Shown here: positions 10,384 to 19,055 of the stretch, one piece after another
Numbering within the stretch: position 1 is the first letter of the stretch
How the letters are laid out: the number at the start of each line of letters is the position of its first letter
Assembly: GCF_049856295.1 (NCBI RefSeq)
Contig: NZ_JBNDMZ010000007.1
Coordinates: forward strand, 124,001-188,000
Direction of reading: 5' to 3'
DNA: 64,000 nt
From: JB111 sp049856295
Lineage (GTDB): Bacteria > Actinomycetota > Actinomycetes > Actinomycetales > Actinomycetaceae
Made by a program: the position numbers and the translations under genes
Notes under the pieces: model-generated
What the model saw: only the letters and a program-made list of their open reading frames with translations
What the model was told of the DNA's origin: nothing
Database searches by the model: none

Positions 10384-11702
10384 TGCTCCCCACCCCGCTC
10401 GCCGCGGCGCTCGCCGGGCTCGGGGTGGTGGCCGTGGCGCTGCACCCCACCTGGGTGACGCTCGCGATCTGGATCGCGGTCGTCGTCCTGGTCGTGCTCG
10501 GCGACGCCCTGCTCGCGCCGAGCCCGAAGGCGCTGCGCATCACGCGCGACGCGCCCCGGGCCGTGCGCCTGGGCAACCCCGCGACGGTCACGCTCACGGT
10601 GTCCAACGACTCCCGGCGCCGTGCCCGCGGCACGCTGCGGGACGCGTGGCCCCCGTCCGCGGGCTTCGGAGAGGACGCCGGTCCGGACCGGGCCGGGGCC
10701 GACCGCCACCGGCTCGACGTGCCCCCGGGCGAGCGCCGGCGCATGCGCACCGTCCTGCTCCCCCTGCGCCGCGGCGAGCGTGTCGCCGGCGCGGTCACCG
10801 TCCGGCTGACCGGCCCGCTCGGCCTCGGCTCCCGGCAGGCCTCGCTCGACGTCCCCGCGACCGTCCGCGTGCTGCCCGCGTTCCGCTCGCGCCGGCACCT
10901 GCCCTCGCGGCTCGCCCGGCTGCGCGAGATGGACGGCCGGGCGAGCGTGCTCGTGCGCGGCCAGGGCACGGAGTTCGACTCGCTGCGCGAGTACGTCCTG
11001 GGTGACGACGTGCGGTCGATCGACTGGCGGGCCACGGCCCGGCGCGGCGACGTGCACGTGCGGACGTGGCGGCCCGAGCGGGACCGGCGGGTGCTCGTCG
11101 TCGTCGACTCGGGACGCCTGTCCGCCGCGCGGCTCGGCGACGAGCCCCGGCTCGACGCGTCCATCGAGGCGGTCCTCCTGCTCGCGGCGCTCGCCTCGCA
11201 CGCGGGCGACCGGGTCGACGTCGTCGCGGTCGACGCCGAGGTCCGGGCCCGCATCACCGGCATGGCCGGCCCCCGGCTCATGAGCGGCCTCGCGGACGGC
11301 CTCGCGGTGGTGGAGCCCGCGCTGCTCGAGACCGACTGGACCACCGTGGCGCAGACGGTGGGCGAGACGCTCTCGCAGCGGGCGCTCGTCGTGCTGCTCA
11401 CGGCGATCGACCCCTCGACGATGAGCTCCGGCCTCCTGCCCGTCGTGCGCCGCCTCGCGCGGGACCACACGGTCGTGGTCGCCGGCGTCGAGGACCCGGC
11501 CGTCGAGGAGCTGCGGCAGGACCGCTCGGACTCCCTCGCCGTGTACGACGCGGCCGCGGCGGAGCGCGCCGGGCTCGAGCGCGAGGCCGTGGCGACCCGG
11601 GTACGGCAGGCGGGCGCCGACGTCGTCCAGGGCCTGCCCGACCAGATCGCCCCGCGCCTGGCCGACGCCTACCTCGCGCTCAAGGCGGCCGGCCGCCTGT
11701 GA
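10383..11702 (+). CDS. DUF58 domain protein, MoxR partner
   Basis: The 439-residue product starts in a TGATG overlap with moxR. Two N-terminal membrane helices (residues about 5-45) precede a soluble beta-rich region. The family hallmark follows: GTEFDSLREYVLGDDVRSID, then WRATARRGDVHVRTWRPERD. A vWA-like fold comes next (RVLVVVDSGR with a modified metal site). It is the last gene of the five-gene operon. The function of these MoxR/DUF58 pairs is not settled; they are linked to assembly of surface or membrane complexes. Confidence 0.93.
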
Positions 11703-11740
11703 CCACCCGCGGGTGACGACCTGACCGCGGCGACCCGCCC

Positions 11741-11790
11741 GTGACGAACGGCCGGTGACGAACAGCCGGTGACGGCGTGCCCGTGACGCG
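11741..11790. repeat. 14-bp imperfect tandem repeat between convergent genes
   Basis: Units at 11741, 11755 and 11769 all begin GTGACG and are 14 bp long, with a partial fourth at 11783. The first two differ at one base. It lies between the stops of the DUF58 and SpoIIM-like genes. No function is evident. Confidence 0.6.
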
Positions 11791-11805
11791 GCGCCGACGG
11801 TGCCG

Positions 11806-12804
11806 TCAGCCGGCCTCGGCGACCCGGTAGCCGGCGTCGTCGTCGGCGAGGTCGGCGGTGAGCTGCGCACGGTGCGCCCGGCCGCCGGCCCACAGGGTCC
11901 ACACCCAGAAGGCCACCCAGACGATCGCGCCGATGACGATCTTCACCCACCAGTCCAGGGCGGTCGTCCCGGTCACGTACCCCTCGACCAGGCCCGAGAC
12001 GAGCAGGACGACGACGAGGGCCCCCGCCACCGTGATCGTCGTGCGTCCCTCGACCGCCAGCGCCGTCTGCCGGCGCCGCCCCCCGGGCACGAGCATCGTC
12101 CAGAACAGCTTGAGACCGGCCCCGCCCGCCACGAAGATCGCGGTCAGCTCGAGCAGTCCGTGCGGCGCGAGGAGCGAGAAGAACACGGACAGGTCGCCGT
12201 GGACGGCCATGACCGCGCCGGACTGCCCGATCGAGACGGCGTTGAGCGCGAGGACCTGGACCGGCCAGACGCCCGTGATGCCCAGCCCGATGGTCTGGGC
12301 CGCGATCCACGCGTTGTTCGTCCACACCTGGGCGGCGAAGTCGTGGGACGGGTAGTTCGAGTAGTAGGCCGCGAACTGCTCGTCGGCGTAGCTCTCCAGC
12401 TGGGCCGTGGACCCGAGCTCGGCGAGCGCCCCGGGGGTCGTCGCGAAGTACCAGCCCGCGGCGAACGCGACGAGGAGGAAGGCGACCGTCACCCCGTGGG
12501 TCCACCACCGCACGCGCCACAGGGCGAGCGGCATCGTCACGAGGAACAGGTCGCGCACGGCCCGCCAGCTGATCTCGTGGGTCCCGGTGATCCTCCCGCG
12601 CGCGCGGGCGAGCATGTCCGAGAGCCGTCCGGTGACGTAGGCGTCGGCCGAGCGCGTGCGGACCCGGGAGAGGTCGGCCGAGGTCGCCTGGTAGAGGCGG
12701 ACGAGCTCGTCGGCCTCCTGGCCGGTCAGGGTGCGCCGGCCGGCGAGGTCGTCGAGCCGCTCCCAGCGGCCGGACCGCACCGCTCCCAGCGCCTCGGCAT
12801 CCAC
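11806..12804 (-). CDS. SpoIIM-like (stage II sporulation protein M family) membrane protein
   Basis: The GTG start gives 332 residues (VDAEALGAVRSGRWERLDDL). A soluble N-domain with LYQATSADLSRVRTRSAD precedes RLSDMLARARGRITG and then five to six membrane helices. The family pattern PHGLLELTAIFVAGGAGLKL is clear. Despite the name, non-sporulating actinobacteria carry it next to an RDD gene, as here; its role there is unknown. The start lies only 19 bp from the divergent RDD gene, so the two share a very compact promoter region. Confidence 0.9.
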   Translation of the reverse strand: MDAEALGAVRSGRWERLDDLAGRRTLTGQEADELVRLYQATSADLSRVRTRSADAYVTGRLSDMLARARGRITGTHEISWRAVRDLFLVTMPLALWRVRWWTHGVTVAFLLVAFAAGWYFATTPGALAELGSTAQLESYADEQFAAYYSNYPSHDFAAQVWTNNAWIAAQTIGLGITGVWPVQVLALNAVSIGQSGAVMAVHGDLSVFFSLLAPHGLLELTAIFVAGGAGLKLFWTMLVPGGRRRQTALAVEGRTTITVAGALVVVLLVSGLVEGYVTGTTALDWWVKIVIGAIVWVAFWVWTLWAGGRAHRAQLTADLADDDAGYRVAEAG

Positions 12805-12810
12805 GCGTCG

Positions 12811-12816
12811 TACCCT
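12811..12816 (+). promoter_or_regulatory. Leaderless-type -10 element for the RDD gene
   Basis: TACCCT (TANNNT) lies seven bases before the GTG at 12824, the spacing expected when transcription starts at the start codon. The entire divergent intergenic space is 19 bp. Confidence 0.5.
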
Positions 12817-12823
12817 GCCACAC

Positions 12824-13720
12824 GTGGCCGCCTCCCCCGCTCCCCCCGCCCGTCGCGGACGACCGCGCGACCAGGCCGGGGCGCTGACGTCGGCGGGGCT
12901 CGCCGGGGACGTCGTCGTCACGTCGGAGGCGGTCGCGCTCGACCTCGCGCCCACCGGGTTCGCCACGCGCGTGCTGTCCGGCCTGCTCGACGGCTTCGCC
13001 TACCTCGTCGGGCTGCTGGCCTCCCTGCTCATCGTCGTCGGGCTGCTCGACGACGGCATCAACGAGGCTCAGCTGCAGACCCTCGTCATCTCCTTCATGG
13101 CCCTGTGGTGGGTCGTCGCGCCGATGACGGTCGAGGCGATCAGCCGCGGCCGCTCGCTCGGGCGGATCGCCACCGGGACACGGGTGGTGCGCGACGACGG
13201 CGGACCCGTCCGGCTGCGGCACTCCGCCGTGCGCGCGCTCGTGGGGGTCGGCGAGCTGTGGCTCACCGTCGGCGGCGGGGCGATCATCGCCTCCCTCGCC
13301 TCGGCGCGCGGGCAGCGGCTCGGCGACCGGCTCGCGGGGACGATCATCGTGTCCGTGCGCGCCTCGGAGGCGCTCCGGCTCCCCCTCGTCATGCCGCCCG
13401 AGCTCGGCACCTGGGCGAACGGTCTCACCGTGCGCGCGATGCCGGCGACCCTCGCGGCCGCGGCCCGCGACCTGCTCGGCCGCACGGCCCTGATGACGCC
13501 TCAGACGCGTATCCGGGTCGCCCGCTCGCTGGCCGCCCAGGTCGAGCCATTCGTCTCCCGCCCGGCACCGCCCGGGACGCACCCGGAGCGGTTCCTCGCG
13601 GCCGTCCTCGTCGTGCGGCGGGACGCCGAGCGGAAGAGGCTCGCGGCGGCGCAGGAGCTCGAGGACCGCTCGGCGGCGCTCATGCTCCGTCTCCCCCACG
13701 AGGTGACCGACTACGCCTGA
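12824..13720 (+). CDS. RDD family membrane protein
   Basis: The GTG at 12824 gives 298 residues. The RDD signature is visible: FATRVLSGLLDGFAYLVGLL with the first Arg and Asp, then VEAISRGRSLGRIATGTRVV and RGQRLGDRLAGTIIV. There are about three to four membrane helices in residues 45-180, then a basic cytoplasmic C-tail. RDD proteins are small-molecule or ion transport-related membrane proteins of poorly known substrate. It is divergent from the SpoIIM-like gene, a conserved actinobacterial pairing. Its start is chosen from the TACCCT element seven bases upstream. Confidence 0.9.
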   Translation: MAASPAPPARRGRPRDQAGALTSAGLAGDVVVTSEAVALDLAPTGFATRVLSGLLDGFAYLVGLLASLLIVVGLLDDGINEAQLQTLVISFMALWWVVAPMTVEAISRGRSLGRIATGTRVVRDDGGPVRLRHSAVRALVGVGELWLTVGGGAIIASLASARGQRLGDRLAGTIIVSVRASEALRLPLVMPPELGTWANGLTVRAMPATLAAAARDLLGRTALMTPQTRIRVARSLAAQVEPFVSRPAPPGTHPERFLAAVLVVRRDAERKRLAAAQELEDRSAALMLRLPHEVTDYA

Positions 13721-13813
13721 CCGGTCACCGCCGGCCCGTTCGTCGTCGCGCCCTTCGTCGTCGGGCCGTTCGTCAGTCCCGCCCGGTGAACGTGAGCGGA
13801 CGCCGCCGGTTCG

Positions 13814-14812
13814 TCAGTGCCCGCCGGTGGAGTCCTGGACCCCCTCCGGGTCCGGCGCGGGATCGACCTCCCAGGTCTCCCGCCCGGCGGGGATCGCCCC
13901 CTCATCGAACGGCGCGGGCTCGATGTAGATCTGGAGGCGCAGCGGCACGGAGTCCCGCGCCCGCACCTCGGCGGCATCGATCGCGCGTGCGACGTCGGCG
14001 GCGGTCTCGACCGCGGGGACGGCGACCTTGGCGGCCACGAGCACCTCGTCGGGCCCGAGGTGGAGGGTGCGCATGTGGATGATGCGCTCGATGTCCTCGC
14101 CGTCGACCAGCGACCGCTCGATGGCGTCGTGGTGCTCGGGCAGCGCGGACTCGCCGACGAGCATGGAGATCATCTCGCGGGCGAGGAAGATCGCGATGAC
14201 GACGAGGAGCACGCCGATCGCGCCCGAGCCGATGGCGTCCCACCGGCCGTCGTCGGTCGCGAGGGTCATGCCGACCCCGAACAGACCGAACACGAGGCCG
14301 AGGAGCGCCCCGGTGTCCTCGAGGATGATCGTCGGGATCTCCGGCGAGCGGGACTCCTTGAGGTACCGGAACCACGAGCGGTCGCCCTTGACCGCGGCCC
14401 CCTCCTTGAGGGCCGTCCGCAGGGCGAAACCCTCGAGCACGAGCGCGAGGAGCAGGACCGCGACGGGCACCCACTTCCAGTCGGTGATCGGGTGCGGGTC
14501 GCTGAACTTGTGCCACGCCTCGTACATCGCGAACAGGCCGCCGAGCGAGAACAGGACGATCGAGACGACGAACGCGGCGACGTAGCGCACCCGTCCGTAG
14601 CCGAACTGGTGGACCTCGGAGGCCTTCTTCGTCGCCCGGCGCCCGCCGATGAGGAGCAGCGCCTGGTTGGAGGAGTCCGCGACGGAGTGGACACCCTCGG
14701 CGAGCATCGAGCTCGAGCCGGTGAGCAGCCAGCCGAGGAACTTCAGCACGGCGATGCCGAGGTTCGCGAACAGAGCGGTGATGACGGACTTCATTCCGGA
14801 GCCGGCGGCCAT
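13814..14812 (-). CDS. Cation diffusion facilitator (CDF) family metal transporter
   Basis: The 332-residue protein starts at ATG behind GAAGGA. Six membrane helices fit the CDF cation-efflux fold. Helix 2 has MLAEGVHSVADSSNQALLLI with the HxxxD metal site. The equivalent site in helix 5 reads TIILEDTGALLGLVFGL, with Glu-Asp replacing His, as in the SLC30A9-like branch. The C-terminal cytoplasmic domain follows (HMRTLHLGPDEVLVAAKVAV). Likely a divalent-cation/proton antiporter for Zn2+, Mn2+ or Fe2+; the substrate cannot be told from sequence. It is a single-gene unit with its stop facing the RDD gene. Confidence 0.92.
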   Translation of the reverse strand: MAAGSGMKSVITALFANLGIAVLKFLGWLLTGSSSMLAEGVHSVADSSNQALLLIGGRRATKKASEVHQFGYGRVRYVAAFVVSIVLFSLGGLFAMYEAWHKFSDPHPITDWKWVPVAVLLLALVLEGFALRTALKEGAAVKGDRSWFRYLKESRSPEIPTIILEDTGALLGLVFGLFGVGMTLATDDGRWDAIGSGAIGVLLVVIAIFLAREMISMLVGESALPEHHDAIERSLVDGEDIERIIHMRTLHLGPDEVLVAAKVAVPAVETAADVARAIDAAEVRARDSVPLRLQIYIEPAPFDEGAIPAGRETWEVDPAPDPEGVQDSTGGH

Positions 14813-14995
14813 GGTCGTCCTTCGTGGGCTGGTGGCTGTCGCCCGCGGTCCCGGGCGGCACGAGTGTAGGGGCACGGTGGCTCGGCCGGTCGCACGCGAG
14901 GGCTCACCTCCCACCTCTGCGAGCCTGGTCACATGGGGCGAACTCCCCGCCCTTATCGCTCGACGGATCCGGTCCGGTCCGTCAAGGTGGTCGCC

Positions 14996-15880
14996 ATGCG
15001 GTCCATGTCGCGGGTCCTCGTCGTGCCTGCGGGCATGCTTGCGCTCGCCCTGACCCTCGGCGCCTGCTCGGACGGCCCGTCCGTCAGCTCCCGGTCCCCC
15101 TACGCGGACGACCCGGCCCCCTCGGCGCCCTCGCTCCCGAGCACCCCTCCCGGCACGGACCCGGACGCCGACCCGTCGGAGTCGCCGACCGAGGACGGGA
15201 CGGACCCCGCGGACTCGCCCGACGGCACGGAGACGCCGTCCTCCGGCGAGGCGCCCACCACGGACGACGAGGAGTCCACGGAGACCCCGACCGCCACGCC
15301 GGACACGCGCCCGGAGGACCCGACCGAGGCTCCGAGCGAGGCGCCGACCGCCGCCCCCACCGAGGCACCGACCTCGGGCGAGGAGGACGAGCCGGTCGAG
15401 CAGCGCCCCGGCGGCCAGGACATCCGCGCGGCCGCGGGGGCCGCCCTGTCCGCCTACCCGGGGGCCGCGCTCGTCTCGGTGGTGCACCGCGACGACAACT
15501 CGGGCGAGGTCCCGCCGCCGGACACCGGCTACGTCGTGGTCCTCGTGGCCGGCCCGGACCGGGTCGAGGTCTCGCTCGACTCCGCGTACGGGGTGGTCGG
15601 GGCCGAGGTGAGCCCCGCCGACACCGTGCTGCGGGCACTCGCCGAGGAGGACGTCATCAGCGCCGACACCGCGCTCGACCAGGCCCTCGCGAGCGGCCTG
15701 CTCGAGGGGGAGGTCGTGCGCAGCATCGAGCTCGTGTCGTTCTCCGGGGCGCTGACGTGGGACATCCACGTGTTCGGCACGTCCGAGCGCGTGGCGTCGA
15801 TCGCCGCCGAGGCCGCCGGGTCCGAGGAGAGCTCGTCCGCGGTGCCGTCCGCCCCGGGCTCCGAGTCGCCCACGGACTGA
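14996..15880 (+). CDS. Lipoprotein with Thr/Glu/Pro-rich linker and PepSY-like domain
   Basis: The 294-residue product has a signal peptide ending LTLGAC, a lipobox. A long linker rich in Thr, Pro, Glu and Asp spans about residues 30-135 and carries short repeats (TEAPSEAPTAAPTEAP). The C-terminal 130 residues look like two PepSY-type repeats (AAAGAALSAYPGAALVSVVH, then ALDQALASGLLEGEVVRSIE). The ATG is preceded by AAGGTGG. PepSY domains are often protease-inhibitory or regulatory at the cell surface; the specific role here is unknown. Confidence 0.82.
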   Translation: MRSMSRVLVVPAGMLALALTLGACSDGPSVSSRSPYADDPAPSAPSLPSTPPGTDPDADPSESPTEDGTDPADSPDGTETPSSGEAPTTDDEESTETPTATPDTRPEDPTEAPSEAPTAAPTEAPTSGEEDEPVEQRPGGQDIRAAAGAALSAYPGAALVSVVHRDDNSGEVPPPDTGYVVVLVAGPDRVEVSLDSAYGVVGAEVSPADTVLRALAEEDVISADTALDQALASGLLEGEVVRSIELVSFSGALTWDIHVFGTSERVASIAAEAAGSEESSSAVPSAPGSESPTD

Positions 15881-15982
15881 CCGGCCGACCAGGTCGGGAG
15901 GCGCGCGGCGTCAGTCGTCGTCGCGCGGGGGTCAGTCGTGCGGGCCGAGCGAGGCGGGACACGGCCCGAGAGCGGGCAGCGC

Positions 15983-16016
15983 CCGGCAGCGGTCAGAGCC
16001 GGGCAGCGGTCAGAGC
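15983..16016. repeat. 17-bp tandem duplication at the 3' end of the Trm112-like gene
   Basis: GGCAGCGGTCAGAGC occurs at 15985 and 16002, in a 17-bp period. The second copy contains the stop codon of the Trm112-like gene, so the duplication covers its 3' end. The 15881-16009 spacer shows nothing else definite. Confidence 0.6.
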
Positions 16017-16312
16017 GACCGGGCCTCGTCCTCGAGGAGGATCGGCACGCCGTCACGCACCGGGTAGGCCAGGCCGGCCGCGGCCGAGCGAAGCTCCGCG
16101 GTGCCGTCCGGTGCCACGGCGTCCGTCAGCTCGTCCCCGGTGACCGGGCAGCGCAGCAGCGCCCGCACCCACGGCTCGAGCTCGCCGCCGCCGACGGTCA
16201 CGCCGTCGGCCCGCACCGCCTGGGCGACCGGTCGGTCGGTCGGCTCCTGGGCAGCCTTCCCGCGGAGCGCCTGTTCCTGGCCGTCCCGTCCGACGGACTC
16301 GTCGTGGGTCAT
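16010..16312 (-). CDS. Trm112-like small protein lacking zinc cysteines
   Basis: The 100-residue protein has a disordered first ~40 residues. The Trm112/YcaR pattern follows (LLRCPVTGDELTDAV, then AGLAYPVRDGVPILLEDEA). Canonical members have two Cys pairs binding zinc; here only the Cys of RCPVTG remains. The RDG(V/I)P-L motif is intact. Eukaryotic Trm112 activates methyltransferases; the bacterial role is unclear. The ATG overlaps the DUF3499 stop (ATGA), so the two are co-translated. Confidence 0.85.
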   Translation of the reverse strand: MTHDESVGRDGQEQALRGKAAQEPTDRPVAQAVRADGVTVGGGELEPWVRALLRCPVTGDELTDAVAPDGTAELRSAAAGLAYPVRDGVPILLEDEARSL

Positions 16313-16752
16313 CGCTGCTCGCTCTCGTCGGTCGTCGCGTCGTCGCCGCCACGCAGGAGGCGCAGGTGCCCGCGCCGGGTGATCTCGTGCTCCCGCGCCG
16401 GCGGCTCACCGGTCAGGGGGGCGGGTGTCCCGCGGTGCATCGCGACGGCGCGCTCCGCCGGCCGGTGCTCGCGCGGACCGCGCGCGGCCGCGGCCCGGAC
16501 CGCGTCGGCGAGCGCCTCGATGTCGTCCGACGACGGCGGTGCCGCCTCGAAGGAGGTGCTCAGCCGGACGACGTCCCAGCCGCGCGGGACGGACAACCGC
16601 GAGGCGTGGACGTCGCACAGGTCGTAGGCGTGAGGCTCCGGGGTCGCCGACAACGGACCGAGCACGGCGGTGGAGTCGGCGTACACGTAGGTCAGGGTGG
16701 CGGCGGCCGAACGGGTGCACGACGGCTTGGTGCACTGGCGGACGGCTCTCAC
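16309..16752 (-). CDS. DUF3499 family protein
   Basis: The GTG at 16752 gives 147 residues beginning VRAVRQCTKPSCTRSAAATL. The CxxxxC pair together with YDLCDVHASRLSVPRGWDVV suggests a zinc-ribbon-like site and matches the actinobacterial DUF3499 family. This family sits beside a metallopeptidase-like gene and WhiB2 in mycobacteria (Rv3258c). Here it is divergent from the metallopeptidase-like gene and co-transcribed with the Trm112-like gene. Function unknown. Confidence 0.88.
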   Translation of the reverse strand: MRAVRQCTKPSCTRSAAATLTYVYADSTAVLGPLSATPEPHAYDLCDVHASRLSVPRGWDVVRLSTSFEAAPPSSDDIEALADAVRAAAARGPREHRPAERAVAMHRGTPAPLTGEPPAREHEITRRGHLRLLRGGDDATTDESEQR

Positions 16753-16760
16753 ACCTGCTG

Positions 16761-16766
16761 ACGCTA
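16761..16766 (-). promoter_or_regulatory. Putative -10 for DUF3499
   Basis: TAGCGT on the minus strand lies eight bases before the GTG at 16752, consistent with a leaderless or nearly leaderless transcript. Confidence 0.4.
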
Positions 16767-16886
16767 CCTGGTCCACCGGCCCGGGCGCGGCTCCGTCACG
16801 CGTCTCGTGCGCCACTGCCGGGGTGCGGGGTGGCAGGTCCCGGCGGCGACGCGGCAGCCGGACGACGACGGCACGGCCGCTCGTCC

Positions 16887-16892
16887 TAGGAT
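16887..16892 (+). promoter_or_regulatory. Leaderless-type -10 for the metallopeptidase-like gene
   Basis: TAGGAT is six bases before the GTG at 16899. There is no Shine-Dalgarno sequence between, so transcription probably starts at the GTG itself. This fixes the start choice. Confidence 0.6.
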
Positions 16893-16898
16893 CGCCAG

Positions 16899-17375
16899 GT
16901 GTCCGAGTCCACGGGCCCCGCGGTGGGGCCGCACCTGCCCGCGCTCCCCGCGCGACGCGACGGCCGCCGCCGCGAGCGCCACGGTCGCGGACCACGTGGC
17001 CCGCTCCTCCCGTGGCAGCTGCCCGGCTGGCGGACCCGGGCGGACCGGTTCGACGACCTCCTGCTCGACGCCGTCGAGCGCCTGGAGAAGGGCTGGGCCG
17101 CGGAGCTCTCCGGCGTGGAGATCGCGGTCGAGGACGTCCCGCCGTCGGACCCCGCCCCGTGGGAGCACCGGGCGATCGCCCTGGGCCGGTACTACGCCGG
17201 CGACCGGGCCGCCGGGCTGCCCCGGCGCATCGTCGTCTACCGGCGCCCGGTGGAGTCCCGCGCCGTCGACGCCCACGACCTCGGCGAGCTCGTCACCGCG
17301 GCGCTCGTCGAGCAGGTGGCGGCGATGCTCGGCCGCACGCCCGGCGAGATCGACCCGGACCACCCGGGCGCCTGA
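16899..17375 (+). CDS. Metallopeptidase-family protein without the HExxH site
   Basis: The 158-residue protein has a basic N-tail and then the actinobacterial metallopeptidase-like domain (RFDDLLLDAVERLEKGWAAE, then RRIVVYRRPVESRAVDAHDL). Where zincin relatives carry HExxH, this protein reads LVTAALVEQVAAMLG, so both His ligands are missing. As I recall, the mycobacterial counterpart (Rv3259) also lacks them, which suggests a non-catalytic family rather than a local lesion. It is divergent from DUF3499 and convergent with DUF5719. Confidence 0.85.
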   Translation: MSESTGPAVGPHLPALPARRDGRRRERHGRGPRGPLLPWQLPGWRTRADRFDDLLLDAVERLEKGWAAELSGVEIAVEDVPPSDPAPWEHRAIALGRYYAGDRAAGLPRRIVVYRRPVESRAVDAHDLGELVTAALVEQVAAMLGRTPGEIDPDHPGA

Positions 17376-17462
17376 GCGACGCCTGCCGGCGGACTCCCCC
17401 CGTGCCGGGCGAGCGCCGTCACCGGTCGCGAACGTGCCGGACCTTGCAGGGCCCGGCCGTGA

Positions 17463-19055
17463 TCACCGGACGAGGACGTCGATCTCGCCGGACTCGCGCG
17501 CGTCGGGCACGGCACCGAGCACCCCGACGAGGCGGCCGGTCGGCACCTCGGTGTCGAGGAGCACGGCCGACAGCACGCCCGGGCCGTCCGCCGCGTCCGG
17601 GGCGCCGTCCTCCCCGCCGGCGTCGGAGCCCGCGTCGTCGCGCGCCCCGTCCGCCTGCTCGGTGGCCACCCGAACGACGGTCGCTCCTTCGGGAGCATCG
17701 GCGAGCACCGTGCTCCCCGGCGTCACCTCGATCTCCTCGGCCGCGCCGGGTCGGGCGAGATCGCTCACCGTGACGACCGTCGGCGCCTCGCCGGGGTTGG
17801 TCACCGCGATCCGCGAGCGCACCCCGAGCGCCCCGCCGGGCAGGACGTGGACGGCGGACGACGCGGGCTCGGCGGCCGCCGTCCACGCGAGGTCGACGGC
17901 GAGGTCGCCGCTCCCCTCGGGGCTCGCGCCCTCCTGGGTCGTGACGGCGGAGGCCGCCACCGCGCCGTCGGTCCGCACGCGCACGCCGTGCACGCCCTCG
18001 GCCACGCCGGTCAGCGGGACGTCGAGCACGACGCCCGGGTCGAGGACGACGTCCTGCGCCCCGCCCAGGGGCGTCCAGCCGTCCTCCGTCGTCAGGTCGA
18101 GCGACGCCGTGACGACCTCGTCGGCCGGGTTGACGAGGCGGACGGCCGCGGTGCCCCCGGGCGCCACCTCGACGACGGGGACGTGCACCTCGCCGGCGGG
18201 TCCGGTGCCGGCGGTGACGACGTCGAGCCCGGCGGACGCGAGCCCCTGCGTGCGCAGGTCCTCGAGCGACGCGGCGAGCCGTCCGCCCCTGCCGTCGACC
18301 CGCAGGGCGATCGCCGGGCTCTCGACCGAGGCCTCGACGGGCAGCTGGACGGTGGAGCGGGGCGGGACGACCACGTCGCTGAGCGCGGGGGCGTCGACGA
18401 TCCCGACCGCGGTGTGCACCGTGACGTCGGCCGTCACGGGCACGGGCCCGGCGTTGGTGAGGCTGAGCAGCGCGGTCGACCCGAGCTCGGTGGACCCGCC
18501 GACGAGCCACGCCGACGCCGCCGGCGCCTGGCAGGTCGCGGCGGCGATGCCGCGCAGGTCGCCGGCGTCGGTCCGCACGACGACGGCACCGCCGCCGCTG
18601 CCCGGCGCGGTCGCCCCCGCCTCGTCGACCGGCGCGACCGTGAGGACGCCGGGGTCGGCGGTCGCCGTCGCCAGGCTCCGGATCGCGGACTCCCCCGCGG
18701 CCACGGTGTCGAGCCCGACGCTCTCGCCGGCACCGGAGCCCTCCGCCCACTCCGCCTCGGCGACCGGGGCGTCTCCGACGGCCCACGTGTGCAGCTGGGT
18801 GGTCGAGCGGACGGTGCGGTCGCCCTCGTCCTGGTCCGGGTCCGCCGGGCCCGTGTCCTCGGTGGTGGGGACGGGGACGGGCGCACACACGTGGGTCGAC
18901 CCCGTGGCGGGCAGCGCGATCCCGGAGGCCTCGGCCGGGCGGAGCTCGGGCGCCGGGAGTGCCTGCCCGGCCCACAGGGCTCCCCCGGTCAGGGCGAGCA
19001 CCGCCACGGCCCCGACGGCCGCCCCGGCCGCGCGTGCTGCTGTCCTACCGGTCAC
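17463..19055 (-). CDS. DUF5719 family secreted/anchored protein
   Basis: The 530-residue protein starts at a GTG overlapping the upstream glycosyltransferase stop (GTGA). A single N-terminal hydrophobic segment (GAAVGAVAVLALTGGALWAG) serves as anchor or signal. The remainder is predicted extracytoplasmic and beta-rich with repeated modules (STALLSLTNAGPVPVTADVT; TAAVRLVNPADEVVTASLDL; RSRIAVTNPGEAPTVVTVSD). This fits DUF5719, which always accompanies the large WhiB-linked glycosyltransferase. The pair may work together on a wall glycan; this is inferred from coupling only. Confidence 0.85.
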   Translation of the reverse strand: MTGRTAARAAGAAVGAVAVLALTGGALWAGQALPAPELRPAEASGIALPATGSTHVCAPVPVPTTEDTGPADPDQDEGDRTVRSTTQLHTWAVGDAPVAEAEWAEGSGAGESVGLDTVAAGESAIRSLATATADPGVLTVAPVDEAGATAPGSGGGAVVVRTDAGDLRGIAAATCQAPAASAWLVGGSTELGSTALLSLTNAGPVPVTADVTVHTAVGIVDAPALSDVVVPPRSTVQLPVEASVESPAIALRVDGRGGRLAASLEDLRTQGLASAGLDVVTAGTGPAGEVHVPVVEVAPGGTAAVRLVNPADEVVTASLDLTTEDGWTPLGGAQDVVLDPGVVLDVPLTGVAEGVHGVRVRTDGAVAASAVTTQEGASPEGSGDLAVDLAWTAAAEPASSAVHVLPGGALGVRSRIAVTNPGEAPTVVTVSDLARPGAAEEIEVTPGSTVLADAPEGATVVRVATEQADGARDDAGSDAGGEDGAPDAADGPGVLSAVLLDTEVPTGRLVGVLGAVPDARESGEIDVLVR

